From: an uncultured Flavobacteriales bacterium
GTDB taxonomy: Bacteria; Bacteroidota; Bacteroidia; Flavobacteriales; Schleiferiaceae
DNA length: 64,000 nt
NCBI GenBank assembly: GCA_913055685.1
Contig: CAJXKC010000005.1
Location: forward strand, 1 to 64,000
Reading direction: 5' to 3'
The translations under genes were made by a program, and so were the position numbers. The notes under the pieces are model-generated. The model was given only the letters and a program-made list of their open reading frames with translations. It was not told the DNA's origin and made no database searches. Shown here in pieces: positions 10,188 to 19,887 of the stretch. Within the stretch, counting starts at the first letter, position 1. Each line of letters starts with the position of its first letter.

Positions 10188-11051
10188 CTAGGCAAATTTT
10201 TGGCTGAAGTTAAGGATTTTGCGCACTTCGCAAGCTTCCTTTACGTCGTGTACCCGCAAAATATCGGCACCTCGTTCCAAAGCAAGGCTATTGAGCACGG
10301 TGGTGCCATTCAAAGCTTCGGCCGGTGCAATATCCAATACTTTATTAATCATCGATTTGCGGCTAATGCCCACCAGCAGCGGTTCATCGAAGAGACTTTT
10401 AAAATAAGGCAGGGCATTGAAAAGCTCGTAATTATGTTCAAGGCTTTTGCCAAAACCAAAGCCGGGATCCAAAATCACGTCTACTGCCCCTTGCTTGCGC
10501 AAGGCCTCCAATTGCTTACTAAAGAAATAGGCCACTTCCTTCACCACATTTTCATAGCGGGGATTATGCTGCATGTTTTCGGGCAAACCTTGCATATGCA
10601 TCAATACATAGGGGGCTTTGGCTTCACCTATAAAGGGAATCATCCGGGCATCAATCATTCCCCCCGAAATATCATTGATTAAATGCACCCCCGCCGCAAA
10701 GGCCTTTTCCGCCGTAGCGGCATTGTAGGTATCCAAGGATAGGCGCGCTTGCGGTAATTCGCTTTTTAAGGCCTCCAAAACCGGGGCTACGATCTTCCAT
10801 TCTTCTTGGGGGTCGATTAAGGCCGAGCCGGGTTTGGAGCTAGCCGGACCAATATCGATAATATCGGCGCCCTCCGACCAAAGCTTGTGCGCCTGACGCA
10901 CCGCTGCGGCAGTTTCGACATAAGCCCCGCCATCAAAGAAGGAGTCGGCGTTAATGTTTAAAATTCCCATCACCAATGGGGAGTCCAATTCCAGCAGTTC
11001 TCCGCCTAAATTGATGCTCTTTTTCCTGTAAAATGCCTTATCTTTCGCCAC
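10188..11051 (-). CDS. folP: Dihydropteroate synthase
   Basis: It condenses 6-hydroxymethyl-dihydropterin pyrophosphate with p-aminobenzoate in folate synthesis. TIM-barrel motifs are visible: MGILNINADSFFDGG (loop 1), DIIDIGPASSKPG (loop 2), LSLDTYNAATAEKA, LINDISGG, DVILDPGFGFGKS and GISRKSMI. Loop 1 normally reads NVTPDSF; here the Thr-Pro pair is replaced by Asn-Ala. The frame is open to a TTG at 11102, but that would overlap the divergent DUF1599 gene. The GTG at 11051 gives 287 residues and a normal family N-terminus, so I use it with moderate certainty. cdaA follows without a gap. Confidence 0.92.
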   Translation of the reverse strand: MAKDKAFYRKKSINLGGELLELDSPLVMGILNINADSFFDGGAYVETAAAVRQAHKLWSEGADIIDIGPASSKPGSALIDPQEEWKIVAPVLEALKSELPQARLSLDTYNAATAEKAFAAGVHLINDISGGMIDARMIPFIGEAKAPYVLMHMQGLPENMQHNPRYENVVKEVAYFFSKQLEALRKQGAVDVILDPGFGFGKSLEHNYELFNALPYFKSLFDEPLLVGISRKSMINKVLDIAPAEALNGTTVLNSLALERGADILRVHDVKEACEVRKILNFSQKFA

Positions 11052-11081
11052 CTTAGAAAGCTTTTTCAGCGAAATTAACCA

Positions 11082-11633
11082 ATGGCGAATACTTCTCAGC
11101 AATACGACGCGGTAATTGAGCTTTGCCGCAGCTTATACCTCAAAAAGTTTCACGACTACGGAGCGGCTTGGCGCATCTTACGTATCCCCTCCCTAACCGA
11201 CCAGATTTTTATCAAGGCCAATCGCCTGCGCAGTATTCAGGATAAGGGAAAACAAATGGTGGAAGACGCCATGGATGGCGAATTTATTGGCATCCTCAAC
11301 TATTCCCTCATGGCCTTGGTGCAGTGCGAAAGGGGTATTGCCGATCAGGCCGACCTCAACGAAGCGGAGGCTTTGGCGGTATTTAACCAGCAGGCTCAGG
11401 CAGCCAAGGCCCTGATGGAACGCAAGAATCACGATTATGGAGAGGCTTGGCGCGATATGCGTATTTCTTCGCTAACCGACCTTATCCTCCAAAAAATCTT
11501 GCGCATCAAACAAATCGAAGACAATGCCGGAAAGACTTTAGCCAGTGAAGGTATAGAGGCCAATTATTACGATATGGTGAACTATGCCGCCTTTGCATTG
11601 ATTAAGATGAACGAAGAAAAAACGGGACAATGA
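11082..11633 (+). CDS. DUF1599 protein with an internal duplication
   Basis: A 183-residue cytoplasmic protein made of two tandem homologous halves of about 80 residues. Half one has KKFHDYGAAWRILRIPSLTD followed by a Lys/Arg-rich helix and GILNYSLMALVQ. Half two has ERKNHDYGEAWRDMRISSLTD, then LRIKQIEDNAG and DMVNYAAFALIKM. The conserved HDYG.AWR..R..SLTD core is the hallmark of DUF1599, a family I associate with nucleotide-modification neighbourhoods in some genomes, though its role here is unknown. It opens a plus-strand operon, divergent from folP, and overlaps the DoxX-like gene by 4 bp (ATGA). Confidence 0.85.
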   Translation: MANTSQQYDAVIELCRSLYLKKFHDYGAAWRILRIPSLTDQIFIKANRLRSIQDKGKQMVEDAMDGEFIGILNYSLMALVQCERGIADQADLNEAEALAVFNQQAQAAKALMERKNHDYGEAWRDMRISSLTDLILQKILRIKQIEDNAGKTLASEGIEANYYDMVNYAAFALIKMNEEKTGQ

Positions 11634-12775
11634 AACTCATCACACAAATTAGCCGCATCCTCGTAGGTGCACTCTTTATTTTCTCGGGACTTATTAAGCT
11701 GAACGACCCCATGGGTTTTTCCTTTAAGCTGCACGATTATTTCGCTCCCGACGTGCTTAACTTACCTTTCCTGATCGACTACACCTTGCCCATGGCGCTC
11801 TTCATTGTAATCCTGGAGGTCATCCTGGGTATGGCGCTCTTACTGGGTAAATGGCGCGATCTTACTGCTTGGCTGCTGCTGTTAATGATTGTCTTTTTCA
11901 CCTTCCTTACTTTCTATTCGGCCTATTTCAATAAGGTAACCGATTGCGGTTGTTTTGGGGATGCCATTCCCTTAACGCCTTGGGAATCTTTTGGCAAGGA
12001 TGTGGTACTCACGGTGCTCATCGTCCTTATCTTCCTCAACCGCCAATACATCAAGCCGCTCTTTAAACCCATGACGCAGACGGGCATCCTCGCCCTCTCC
12101 CTCTTAGGCTGTATTTATTTGGGCTACCACGTGCTCAATCACCTCCCCCTCAAAGATTTCCGCGCTTATGCGGAGGGGAAATCCATTATTGAGGGGATGA
12201 AATCGGCCGAGGAATTAGGCTTAGAGCCTCCTAAATACGCGACCATCTATACCCTCGAGAATGCCACTACGGGTGAGCAAATGGAGGTTGACAGTGAACG
12301 CTATGTCGACGAAGAATGGTGGAAGAAATCAGACTGGAAAATCCTCTCCGACCTTACCGAAAGTAAAAAGCTGAGCGAGGGTTATGAGCCTCCGGTGCAC
12401 GACTTTGTAATCGACCTCAATGGTGAAGAGGTAACCGAGCAGGTTTTAAATGCCGATCGCATCTTCTTATTGGTGGCTTATCGCCTGGAAAAATCGGAGG
12501 GTGAAGCTTATGCGGCGCTCAATGAGTTTGCTCTAGCGGCGGCCGCCCAGGAAATTCCCTTTATCGGTCTAACCGCCTCCCTTCCTTCGGTAATCGCTGA
12601 AAAATCTCAAGCTTGGCAAACCCGCTTTAGCTGGGCCACCATGGACGAAACTACCCTTAAAACCATCGTGCGCGCCAATCCGGGGATTGTCTTGCTCGAA
12701 AAAGGGGTGATTGTTAAAAAATGGCATTGGCAAGATTTACCTAGCTTCGAAAATCTGGCTCAAACTCTAAACTAA
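11630..12775 (+). CDS. DoxX/MauE-like membrane protein with periplasmic C-terminal domain
   Basis: The 381 residues start with four TM helices of the DoxX/MauE kind, including the first-helix signature VGALFIFSGLIKLNDP and the loop CGCFGDAIPLTPWESF, which carries a Cys pair seen in redox-partner members of this family (the BT_3928 type). Residues from about 165 onward are soluble and rich in Glu, ending in a part that resembles a degenerate thioredoxin fold (IVLLEKGVIVKKWHW). A role in periplasmic thiol redox or in organising a membrane complex is an inference; substrate unknown. It overlaps DUF1599 by 4 bp and abuts the ABC permease gene. Confidence 0.8.
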   Translation: MKLITQISRILVGALFIFSGLIKLNDPMGFSFKLHDYFAPDVLNLPFLIDYTLPMALFIVILEVILGMALLLGKWRDLTAWLLLLMIVFFTFLTFYSAYFNKVTDCGCFGDAIPLTPWESFGKDVVLTVLIVLIFLNRQYIKPLFKPMTQTGILALSLLGCIYLGYHVLNHLPLKDFRAYAEGKSIIEGMKSAEELGLEPPKYATIYTLENATTGEQMEVDSERYVDEEWWKKSDWKILSDLTESKKLSEGYEPPVHDFVIDLNGEEVTEQVLNADRIFLLVAYRLEKSEGEAYAALNEFALAAAAQEIPFIGLTASLPSVIAEKSQAWQTRFSWATMDETTLKTIVRANPGIVLLEKGVIVKKWHWQDLPSFENLAQTLN

Positions 12776-13849
12776 TTGCTGCGCTTCCTCCTTCATAAAT
12801 TGGGCTATGGCCTCTTGGTGATGTGGGGGGTAATAACCGCCGTTTTCTTCCTTTTCAACGTCTTGCCGGGCGATCCTTCGCGGATGATGCTCGACCAAAG
12901 GGAAGACTCAGAGCAATTGGCGCGCATTAAGCATAAATACGGCTTCGACTTGCCGCTATCGGCTCAGTACTTACATTATCTAAATGATCTTAGTCCGCTC
13001 TCCTGGCATAGCCACTCGGAAGACGATTTTAGTCACCCCAGCCGCTACGACAGCCCGCCCCTCCCACTCATTGAGCTCGCCGGCGGTGAACTGGTCCTTA
13101 AAAAGCCTTTCCTGCGCACTTCCTTCCGCCAACAGGGAAAATCGGTGGCCAGTATTATTGCGGAAACTTTTCCCAATACTCTGGTTTTAGCGGTGGCGGC
13201 GATGACTATTGCTTTGCTGTTGGGTTTAAGCCTCGGACTCATCGCAGCGCTTAATAAGGGCAAAGCCCTCGACCGTATTATAAATCTGGTCGGCACCCTG
13301 GGTATGTCGGTACCTTCTTTCTTCTCGGCCATCCTCATGGCTTGGATCTTTGGTTTTATTTTATCGGAGTATACTGGCCTCAACATGACCGGCAGTTTGT
13401 ATGCGGTAGACCCTTACGGGGAAGGGGTGTATTTGCAGTGGTCCAATCTTATTCTGCCGGCTATTACTCTGGGCATCCGTCCTTTGGCGGTCATCATCCA
13501 GCTCAGCCGCAGCTCCATTCTCGAGGAAATGAGTCAGGATTACATTCGCACCGCCCGCGCCAAAGGCCTCGCCATGGCCGCCATCCTGCGCAAGCATGCC
13601 CTGCGTAATGCCCTAAACCCCGTTATTACTGCCGCTACCGGCTGGTTTGCCTCCATGTTAGCGGGAGCGGTATTTGTGGAGTATATCTTCGGTTGGAATG
13701 GCCTAGGTAAACAAATTGTTGAAGCATTAAATACCTTGGATTTACCCCTCGTAATGGGGGCAGTACTGCTAATAGCACTTACCTTTGTAATCATCAGTAT
13801 TATTGTCGATTTATTGTATGCCTGGATTGATCCCCGGGTGCGAAAATAG
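12776..13849 (+). CDS. Orphan DppB/OppB-type ABC transporter permease
   Basis: Inner-membrane permease of the peptide/nickel importer family. The 357 residues begin at a TTG directly after the previous stop. They show the N-terminal OppB helix (GYGLLVMWGVITAVFFLFNV) with LPGDPSRMM, five further helices, and the EAA loop (YIRTARAKGLAMAAILRKHALRNAL). An insert of about 65 residues between helix 1 and the core is longer than in classic DppB. No partner permease, ATPase or binding protein is nearby, so the rest of the transporter must be encoded elsewhere. tpiA follows after 6 bp. Confidence 0.88.
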   Translation: MLRFLLHKLGYGLLVMWGVITAVFFLFNVLPGDPSRMMLDQREDSEQLARIKHKYGFDLPLSAQYLHYLNDLSPLSWHSHSEDDFSHPSRYDSPPLPLIELAGGELVLKKPFLRTSFRQQGKSVASIIAETFPNTLVLAVAAMTIALLLGLSLGLIAALNKGKALDRIINLVGTLGMSVPSFFSAILMAWIFGFILSEYTGLNMTGSLYAVDPYGEGVYLQWSNLILPAITLGIRPLAVIIQLSRSSILEEMSQDYIRTARAKGLAMAAILRKHALRNALNPVITAATGWFASMLAGAVFVEYIFGWNGLGKQIVEALNTLDLPLVMGAVLLIALTFVIISIIVDLLYAWIDPRVRK

Positions 13850-13855
13850 AAGCAT

Positions 13856-14629
13856 ATGGCTAGAAAAATTGTCGCAGGAAACTGGAAAATGAACCTGCAT
13901 CTTAAAGAAGGACAAGCATTGGTACAAGCGACCAACGAATACCTCAACCAAAATCCGGTCGAGCATATCGATGTCATCATCGCGCCACCGGCCTATCAAT
14001 TATGCCAGTCGGTTTTTAATTCTGGCAATAAGAAACTATCCATTGCCGCCCAAAATATGGCGGCCCAAGACAATGGGGCCTTTACCGGCGAGCTTAGCGC
14101 TTCCATGCTTATCGACTCGGGAGCGGAGTTGGTAATCCTCGGACACTCAGAGCGTCGTACCCTATTTGGCGAAGACGATGCCCTCATCAATGCTAAAGTT
14201 AAGAAGGCGCTAAGCAAGGGACTCTACCCCATTCTTTGCATCGGCGAAAGCTTGGAACAAAGGCAAAGCAATGTGCATCAAGCGCATATTAAAGCGCAAT
14301 TGGATGCCGGTTTGGAAGGCCTTGCGGCGGATGAGCTGTACCGCGTGATTATTGCCTATGAACCCATTTGGGCCATTGGCACGGGTGAAACCGCTAGTCC
14401 GGAGCAGGCGCAAAACATGCACAGCTTTATCCGCAAATACCTCAGCGAAAAATACAGCGCCACCGTGGCCGATGAAGTATCGATCCTCTACGGGGGCTCG
14501 GTAAAACCGGCCAATGCCCGCGATCTTTTTGGTCAGCCTGATATCGACGGGGCCCTTATTGGCGGTGCCTCTATTGTTAAGGACTCTTTCTTGGACATCA
14601 TCCAGGTAGGGGAAGAAATTCTGCGATGA
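13856..14629 (+). CDS. tpiA: Triose-phosphate isomerase
   Basis: It interconverts dihydroxyacetone phosphate and glyceraldehyde 3-phosphate in glycolysis and gluconeogenesis. The 257-residue TIM barrel has all active-site features: catalytic Lys in GNWKMN (K11), His in VILGHSERR, Glu in AYEPIWAIGTG, which is followed by loop 6, and phosphate-binding YGGSVKP. Length is normal. It lies in a tight operon, 6 bp after the permease gene and overlapping prmA by 4 bp. Confidence 0.98.
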   Translation: MARKIVAGNWKMNLHLKEGQALVQATNEYLNQNPVEHIDVIIAPPAYQLCQSVFNSGNKKLSIAAQNMAAQDNGAFTGELSASMLIDSGAELVILGHSERRTLFGEDDALINAKVKKALSKGLYPILCIGESLEQRQSNVHQAHIKAQLDAGLEGLAADELYRVIIAYEPIWAIGTGETASPEQAQNMHSFIRKYLSEKYSATVADEVSILYGGSVKPANARDLFGQPDIDGALIGGASIVKDSFLDIIQVGEEILR

Positions 14630-15462
14630 AAAGTTATTTGGTAATCGACCTAAAGATTAAGCCGGTAGAACCGGGTAGGGATATCCTCCTGGCTATGCTG
14701 GATGCCCTGGGCTATGACTCCTTCGAGGAAACGCCGCAGGGTTTAAAGGCTTATGTGGAAACGGCCGATTTCTCCCCGGAGGAATTGGAAAGCTTGCCGC
14801 TCTTTAATTCGGAGGAATTCGAACTCAGCTACAGCACCGAAAAGCTGGAGACCATTAATTGGAACGAGGAATGGGAACGCAATTACGAGCCGGTGCGCTT
14901 GGGCAATAAGCTCTTAATCCGCGCGCCTTTCCATCCGCCGCAAGGCGAATTTGAGCACGAGATCTTAATCGAGCCCAAAATGTCTTTCGGCACCGGACAC
15001 CATTTTACCACCCGCCTGATGGCCCAGGCCATGTTTAGCCTCGACTTCCAAGGCAAAAAGGTGCTCGACATGGGCACTGGTACGGGTATCTTGGCCATCC
15101 TCGCACAACAATTAGGGGCCGAGGATATTGAAGCCATCGATAATTTCGAATGGGCGGTGGAGAATACCGCCGAAAACGCGGAGCGCAATCAGGCGCATAA
15201 GGTGAAAGCCGAATTGGGTGATGCCACCGTCCTCCCCGGTCGTAAATACCAGATCCTCTTGGCCAATATCAATCGTAATGTCTTACTCGAGGATATGAAA
15301 ACTTATGTAGATACGTTAGAAAAGGGTGGCGATTTACTTTTAAGCGGTTTCTTCGAACACGACTTTGCGCTTATCGATGCGGAGGCGCAAAAGCAAGGCC
15401 TGCGCTTCGTCAACAAAATTGAAGAAGAACGCTGGCAGTGCTGCCACTACCGAAAAGACTAA
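14626..15462 (+). CDS. prmA: Ribosomal protein L11 methyltransferase
   Basis: SAM-dependent methyltransferase that trimethylates L11. The 278 residues have the PrmA N-terminal substrate-recognition domain (about 1-110, with NWNEEWERNYEPV), the substrate/SAM motif MSFGTGHHFTTRLM, the class I SAM-binding motif KVLDMGTGTGILAILA and the NPPY-like ILLANINRN. Length fits the family. It starts inside the tpiA stop (ATGA overlap) and is followed after 9 bp by the 1471-residue gene. Confidence 0.95.
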   Translation: MKSYLVIDLKIKPVEPGRDILLAMLDALGYDSFEETPQGLKAYVETADFSPEELESLPLFNSEEFELSYSTEKLETINWNEEWERNYEPVRLGNKLLIRAPFHPPQGEFEHEILIEPKMSFGTGHHFTTRLMAQAMFSLDFQGKKVLDMGTGTGILAILAQQLGAEDIEAIDNFEWAVENTAENAERNQAHKVKAELGDATVLPGRKYQILLANINRNVLLEDMKTYVDTLEKGGDLLLSGFFEHDFALIDAEAQKQGLRFVNKIEEERWQCCHYRKD

Positions 15463-15471
15463 AACATTCTT

Positions 15472-18400
15472 ATGCGAAAACTCTACTTGCTGCTCTTCCT
15501 CCTCGCTACTTCCTTGCTTTCGGCCCAAAGTCTGCGCAAGTTTAGCCGCGAAAAAGGGGCTTACTTGCAGGACCTCAGCAAATTCCTGGAAGACAATAAC
15601 GATAAGCTCGAAGAGGATACCCTGCAATTAGTAATTAGCGAATTCGATACTATTTTCCGCAGCAGCTTTACCGAGGAAGAAGAAAAGCTGCTTTACGATA
15701 TCAGCGACAATTTTCTGCGTAAGCGCTATAATGATTTTCAAGATTGGCGCCATTTTTTAGAGGTGCTGGCCTATTTTAAAGAAGAATTAAATCCGGGGGA
15801 ACTCAGCCTTTTCCTGCGCGACTTTGTGGAGCTCAGCCTCAAGCCGGTGCGCTACAGTAGTCAGTATATCTACACCATCCACAATGTCTTCTACCGCAAT
15901 GTGCTCTTCGACGACGGTCGGGTGCGCTGGGAAGTTTGGGGCGAAAAACCGGTCTACAGCTTTAAGGAGGAACCGCGCTTTACTTTTGAGATCTCGGATC
16001 TTATCGGCTATTATAAAAATGACTCCACCCTAGTAGAAGCAACCGCCGGAGTTTTTAAACCCAAGCAATATATCTTCGAAGGGCGTGGGGGCACTTCCTA
16101 TTTTACGCGGGCGGGGCTTAGTCAGGATAGCGCCTACGTTGAAATTGACCTCTATCAGTTCGACGTTACCAAACCGGATTTGCAAATCGATTCGGTGACC
16201 CTCTACACCAATTTCTACCTCAATGAACCGACCTTAGGGACCTTCCACGAGCGACTCACCTCGCAGTCCAATAGTGCCAACGCTACCTTCCCGCGTTTCC
16301 GCTCCTACCGCAACGATATTTTTATTCCCTACATCCTCCCCAAGGCCCAGTTTACCGGCGGTTTTTCCATCATTGGCAACCGTTTCTACGGTGGGGGAAC
16401 CGACGATAGCTCGCGGGCTACCATTAGCTTTAATTACCAAGATACCCTCCTCATTCGGGCGCGTTCGGCGCGTTTTTGGCTGCGCCAAGACAAGGTGTAT
16501 TCCGAAAATGTGGAAGCGGTAATCTACCTCGGGCAAGATTCTATTTACCATCCCAAACTCACCCTGCGCTACCTGCCTAAACTAGACCAGGTAACGCTAC
16601 TGCGGAAGGATGAAGGCATGGGCTCGGCGATTTTCTCGGATACCTACCATAATATCGACCTCCTCTTTGATGTCATTAACTGGAAGATCGATCAGCCGCA
16701 AATGACCATCTCCAGTATGAACCTCGGTTCTTCCTCTCCGGTGGTAATCGAATCCAAAAATTACTACCGCGAAAAACGCTACCGCGATCTAGGGGGAATG
16801 AGCAGTCGCCACCCGCTTTGGGAGCTGCAGCGCCTTTCGCAAAGCATGAGGGGAAAACGGGAGTTTAGCGATGAAGATATTGCCTATCACCTGCGCATGG
16901 ATAAGAGCGATGCCCACCGTTTTCTCATGCGTTTCGCCATCTTGGGCTTCATCGATTACGATGTGCGCACGCGGCGAGCGATCTTTAAAGACAAAATTTT
17001 CGAATACATCCTCAATGCGCGCGATATGCGCGATTACGACGTAATTCAGTTTGTATCCCGCCTCGAGGGCGAAGCCAATGCCAAGCTTAGCCTCGAAGAT
17101 TATGCTATGGAAATTCGGGGGATTAAGAGTATTGCCCTATCTGACTCCCAGCGGGTGGGACTCTATCCCTACGGACAAAAAATTATCCTTAAAAAGGGGC
17201 TTAACTTCGACTTCGACGGACAAATTTCGGCCGGGCGTTTTAATTTCTGGGGGAAACAATTCAAATTCGATTACGAGGGTTTCCGCATCGCCATGACCGA
17301 TATCGACTCCATGCGCTTTAAGGTGCTGAGCTTCGAACCAAATTCCCTGGGCCAAAAATACCTGGTCGACGTGAAAACGGTTTTACAGGATCTTACCGGT
17401 GACCTGCAAATCGACAAACCCAATAATAAATCGGGGCGGATGTCCTATTCGGAGTATCCGATTTTTACTTCGGGCAAAGACTCTTATATCTATTACGATA
17501 AGCCCAGTATTTTCGACGGAGTCTACAACCGCGAAGAGTTCTACGTACGCCTCGACCCCTTCGAAATCGATAGTCTCGACAATACTTCCACCACCGGTTT
17601 GGCTTTCGCCGGAACCTTTACCTCGGCAGGCATTTTTCCAGATTTCGATGAAAACATTAAGGTGCAACCCGACTATTCCCTGGGCTTCCAGCGGGAAACG
17701 CCCAGCGAAGGTTTTCCGGCTTATGGGGGCAAGGGTACCTACACCGCCGCGCTTAGCCTCAGTAATGAAGGCCTGCGCGGTAATGGCCGTATCGATTACC
17801 TAAATTCCTATGCCCTCTCCGAAGAGTTTTTCTTCTTCCCCGATTCTACCGACGGTAAAACCACCGCTTACGAAATCACCGAAATAAAAGGCAAAGGGGG
17901 CTCCAATCCCCATGTGCTAGTCGATGCTTGTCAACTGCACTGGGAACCGAAAAACGATGTGCTCTATACCAGTACTATTAGTCAGCCTTTCGCCTTGTAC
18001 GACGCCTTGGGCATGCGCACTACCGGCACCCTGGCCCATTCGCCCGGAGGCTTAAAAGGGGAAGGCTTAGCCGAATTCCTCGACGCCGAAACGCGCTCCA
18101 AGGACTATATCTTCGAGAGCCGACGCCTCCTTTCGCCCAATACGGCCTTTAGGGTAAGGGCCAATCCTACTGCCGACTGGGGCTTTGGGGTGGAGAATGC
18201 TACTGCCGAGCTTGACTTCGACGCGGAGCAAGGGCGCTTTAGCCTTAATGATGAGGGCGATTACTTTAGCCTTACCGCGAATAAATACATCGCCTATATG
18301 GACTTTGCCCTTTGGCAGATTCCCCAAAAGGCGATCGACCTAAGTCGTAAGAAAGGCCTAGAGCAGTCGCAGATGATCTCCGTCCACCCCAAACAAGATT

Positions 18401-19887
18401 CTTTGCGCTTCTTGGCCAGCCACTCGAAATTCTATTTGGAAAATACCCTCCTCGAGGCCTTTGAGGTGCCAGAAATCTTGGTGGCCGATGCCTATATCTA
18501 TCCCGATACGGGTTATGTGGCCATTGACTCCAATGCGGCGATGCGCACCCTGCACAATGCTTCCATTTCGGCCAGCATCACCAATATGTACCATAATTTC
18601 TACGGCGGGGTAGTCGACATTACTTCGCGTAGCTATTTCAAGGGCACCGCCGATTACGAATACCTCGATCAGGATGGTACTCCCTGGCCGATTAAATTCC
18701 AGGATATTCACGTCGATACCGGCACCACCGTAGGTTTTGCCCAGGTGAGTCAGGAGGAAGCCTTTTACATGAGTCCCTATTTCGCCTATTACGGCAATGT
18801 GCGCTTTAAGGCGAACCGTAAGGATTTACTATTCCAGGGCTATACCCATATCGATGCCGATTGTGAAGCCATCAGTACCAACTGGTTTAAATTTGAGAGT
18901 TTAATCGACCCCAGCAATATCTTAATTGAATTGCCCAAAGTGGAGTCCGACGATAAAACCAAATTACTGGCCAATGGTATCTACCTGGCCTCCGACACCA
19001 TCAGTGGCTTTGCGGCCTTCCTCAGTAAGGAGGTGCGGCCTACCGATAAGCAAATGTTCTTTGCCAATGGGGTGCTCTTCTACGATGAGTCTATTACCTC
19101 CTACGTAGTAACCGAACGCGCCAAGGTGCAAGATGCCAGCCTGCCCATCAATATCCTCCGCTTCAACAATATGGACTGTACCATGGAGGGTGAAGGGGAA
19201 ATGAGTCTAGGGGGTGATCGGTCGCAGCTGGAGATCAATAGCTATGGGATCATCTACTATGACCTCAATACCGATGAGATGAGTCTGGACCTTAGTCTGG
19301 GTATGGACTTCTTCCTCAACGACGATTTACTGGAATTACTGGCGCAAATTGTGGCCGATAATCGCCAAGGTGAGGGAGTCGATATTGGTCGACCGGCCTT
19401 CCAGGTATCCACCCGCCACCGCATGGAAAAGGAGGATCGCGAAGATTTCGAAAAAGACCTCGCTAATTTCGGGGCGCCCGAAAAAGTGCCGGAAGAATTA
19501 AGGCAAACCCTCCTCTTTGGGGATATCCAAATGAATTGGACCCCCGAATCCATTTCCTTCCTTAGCGAAGGCGATATCGGTATTGCCGGCATGGGCAAGG
19601 CCTTTGTGAACAGCAAGGTAAAAGGCTTCGTGGAAATCCAGCGCAAGCGCCGCGGCGATGAAATCTACATCTACCTCAACCTTAAAGGGGATGATGTCTA
19701 CATCGACTACAAGCGCAATATGATGGGCATTTACAGCAGCAATGAAGAATTCATGACCAAGCTCCGCGAACTCGAACTCAAAGAACGTCGCAGCGAGAAA
19801 AAAGGCCTACCGCCCTTCACCTATACCATCAGCACCAAGGGCAAGATGAACCGCTTTATCCGGCGATTCGAGAATTTTGAGGAATAG
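15472..19887 (+). CDS. Very large secreted protein of unknown function (1471 aa)
   Basis: I do not recognise a named domain. A signal peptide (MRKLYLLLFLLATSLLSAQ) is followed by an acidic helical segment (about 20-130). Most of the remaining 1300 residues are Asp/Tyr/Phe-rich and look beta-strand-dense, with many short strands alternating hydrophobic residues and recurring phrases such as AxIxFNYQDTLLIRARxA and GRFNFWGKQFKFDYEGF. One embedded stretch near 440-510 (LRMDKSDAHRFLMRFAILGFIDYD) looks like a small winged-helix-like helical module. There is no T9SS sorting domain, TonB box or lipobox. The style resembles large envelope proteins such as AsmA/LptD-like lipid-handling or surface proteins, but this is only an impression. 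It is last in the tpiA-prmA operon. Confidence 0.85.
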   Translation: MRKLYLLLFLLATSLLSAQSLRKFSREKGAYLQDLSKFLEDNNDKLEEDTLQLVISEFDTIFRSSFTEEEEKLLYDISDNFLRKRYNDFQDWRHFLEVLAYFKEELNPGELSLFLRDFVELSLKPVRYSSQYIYTIHNVFYRNVLFDDGRVRWEVWGEKPVYSFKEEPRFTFEISDLIGYYKNDSTLVEATAGVFKPKQYIFEGRGGTSYFTRAGLSQDSAYVEIDLYQFDVTKPDLQIDSVTLYTNFYLNEPTLGTFHERLTSQSNSANATFPRFRSYRNDIFIPYILPKAQFTGGFSIIGNRFYGGGTDDSSRATISFNYQDTLLIRARSARFWLRQDKVYSENVEAVIYLGQDSIYHPKLTLRYLPKLDQVTLLRKDEGMGSAIFSDTYHNIDLLFDVINWKIDQPQMTISSMNLGSSSPVVIESKNYYREKRYRDLGGMSSRHPLWELQRLSQSMRGKREFSDEDIAYHLRMDKSDAHRFLMRFAILGFIDYDVRTRRAIFKDKIFEYILNARDMRDYDVIQFVSRLEGEANAKLSLEDYAMEIRGIKSIALSDSQRVGLYPYGQKIILKKGLNFDFDGQISAGRFNFWGKQFKFDYEGFRIAMTDIDSMRFKVLSFEPNSLGQKYLVDVKTVLQDLTGDLQIDKPNNKSGRMSYSEYPIFTSGKDSYIYYDKPSIFDGVYNREEFYVRLDPFEIDSLDNTSTTGLAFAGTFTSAGIFPDFDENIKVQPDYSLGFQRETPSEGFPAYGGKGTYTAALSLSNEGLRGNGRIDYLNSYALSEEFFFFPDSTDGKTTAYEITEIKGKGGSNPHVLVDACQLHWEPKNDVLYTSTISQPFALYDALGMRTTGTLAHSPGGLKGEGLAEFLDAETRSKDYIFESRRLLSPNTAFRVRANPTADWGFGVENATAELDFDAEQGRFSLNDEGDYFSLTANKYIAYMDFALWQIPQKAIDLSRKKGLEQSQMISVHPKQDSLRFLASHSKFYLENTLLEAFEVPEILVADAYIYPDTGYVAIDSNAAMRTLHNASISASITNMYHNFYGGVVDITSRSYFKGTADYEYLDQDGTPWPIKFQDIHVDTGTTVGFAQVSQEEAFYMSPYFAYYGNVRFKANRKDLLFQGYTHIDADCEAISTNWFKFESLIDPSNILIELPKVESDDKTKLLANGIYLASDTISGFAAFLSKEVRPTDKQMFFANGVLFYDESITSYVVTERAKVQDASLPINILRFNNMDCTMEGEGEMSLGGDRSQLEINSYGIIYYDLNTDEMSLDLSLGMDFFLNDDLLELLAQIVADNRQGEGVDIGRPAFQVSTRHRMEKEDREDFEKDLANFGAPEKVPEELRQTLLFGDIQMNWTPESISFLSEGDIGIAGMGKAFVNSKVKGFVEIQRKRRGDEIYIYLNLKGDDVYIDYKRNMMGIYSSNEEFMTKLRELELKERRSEKKGLPPFTYTISTKGKMNRFIRRFENFEE

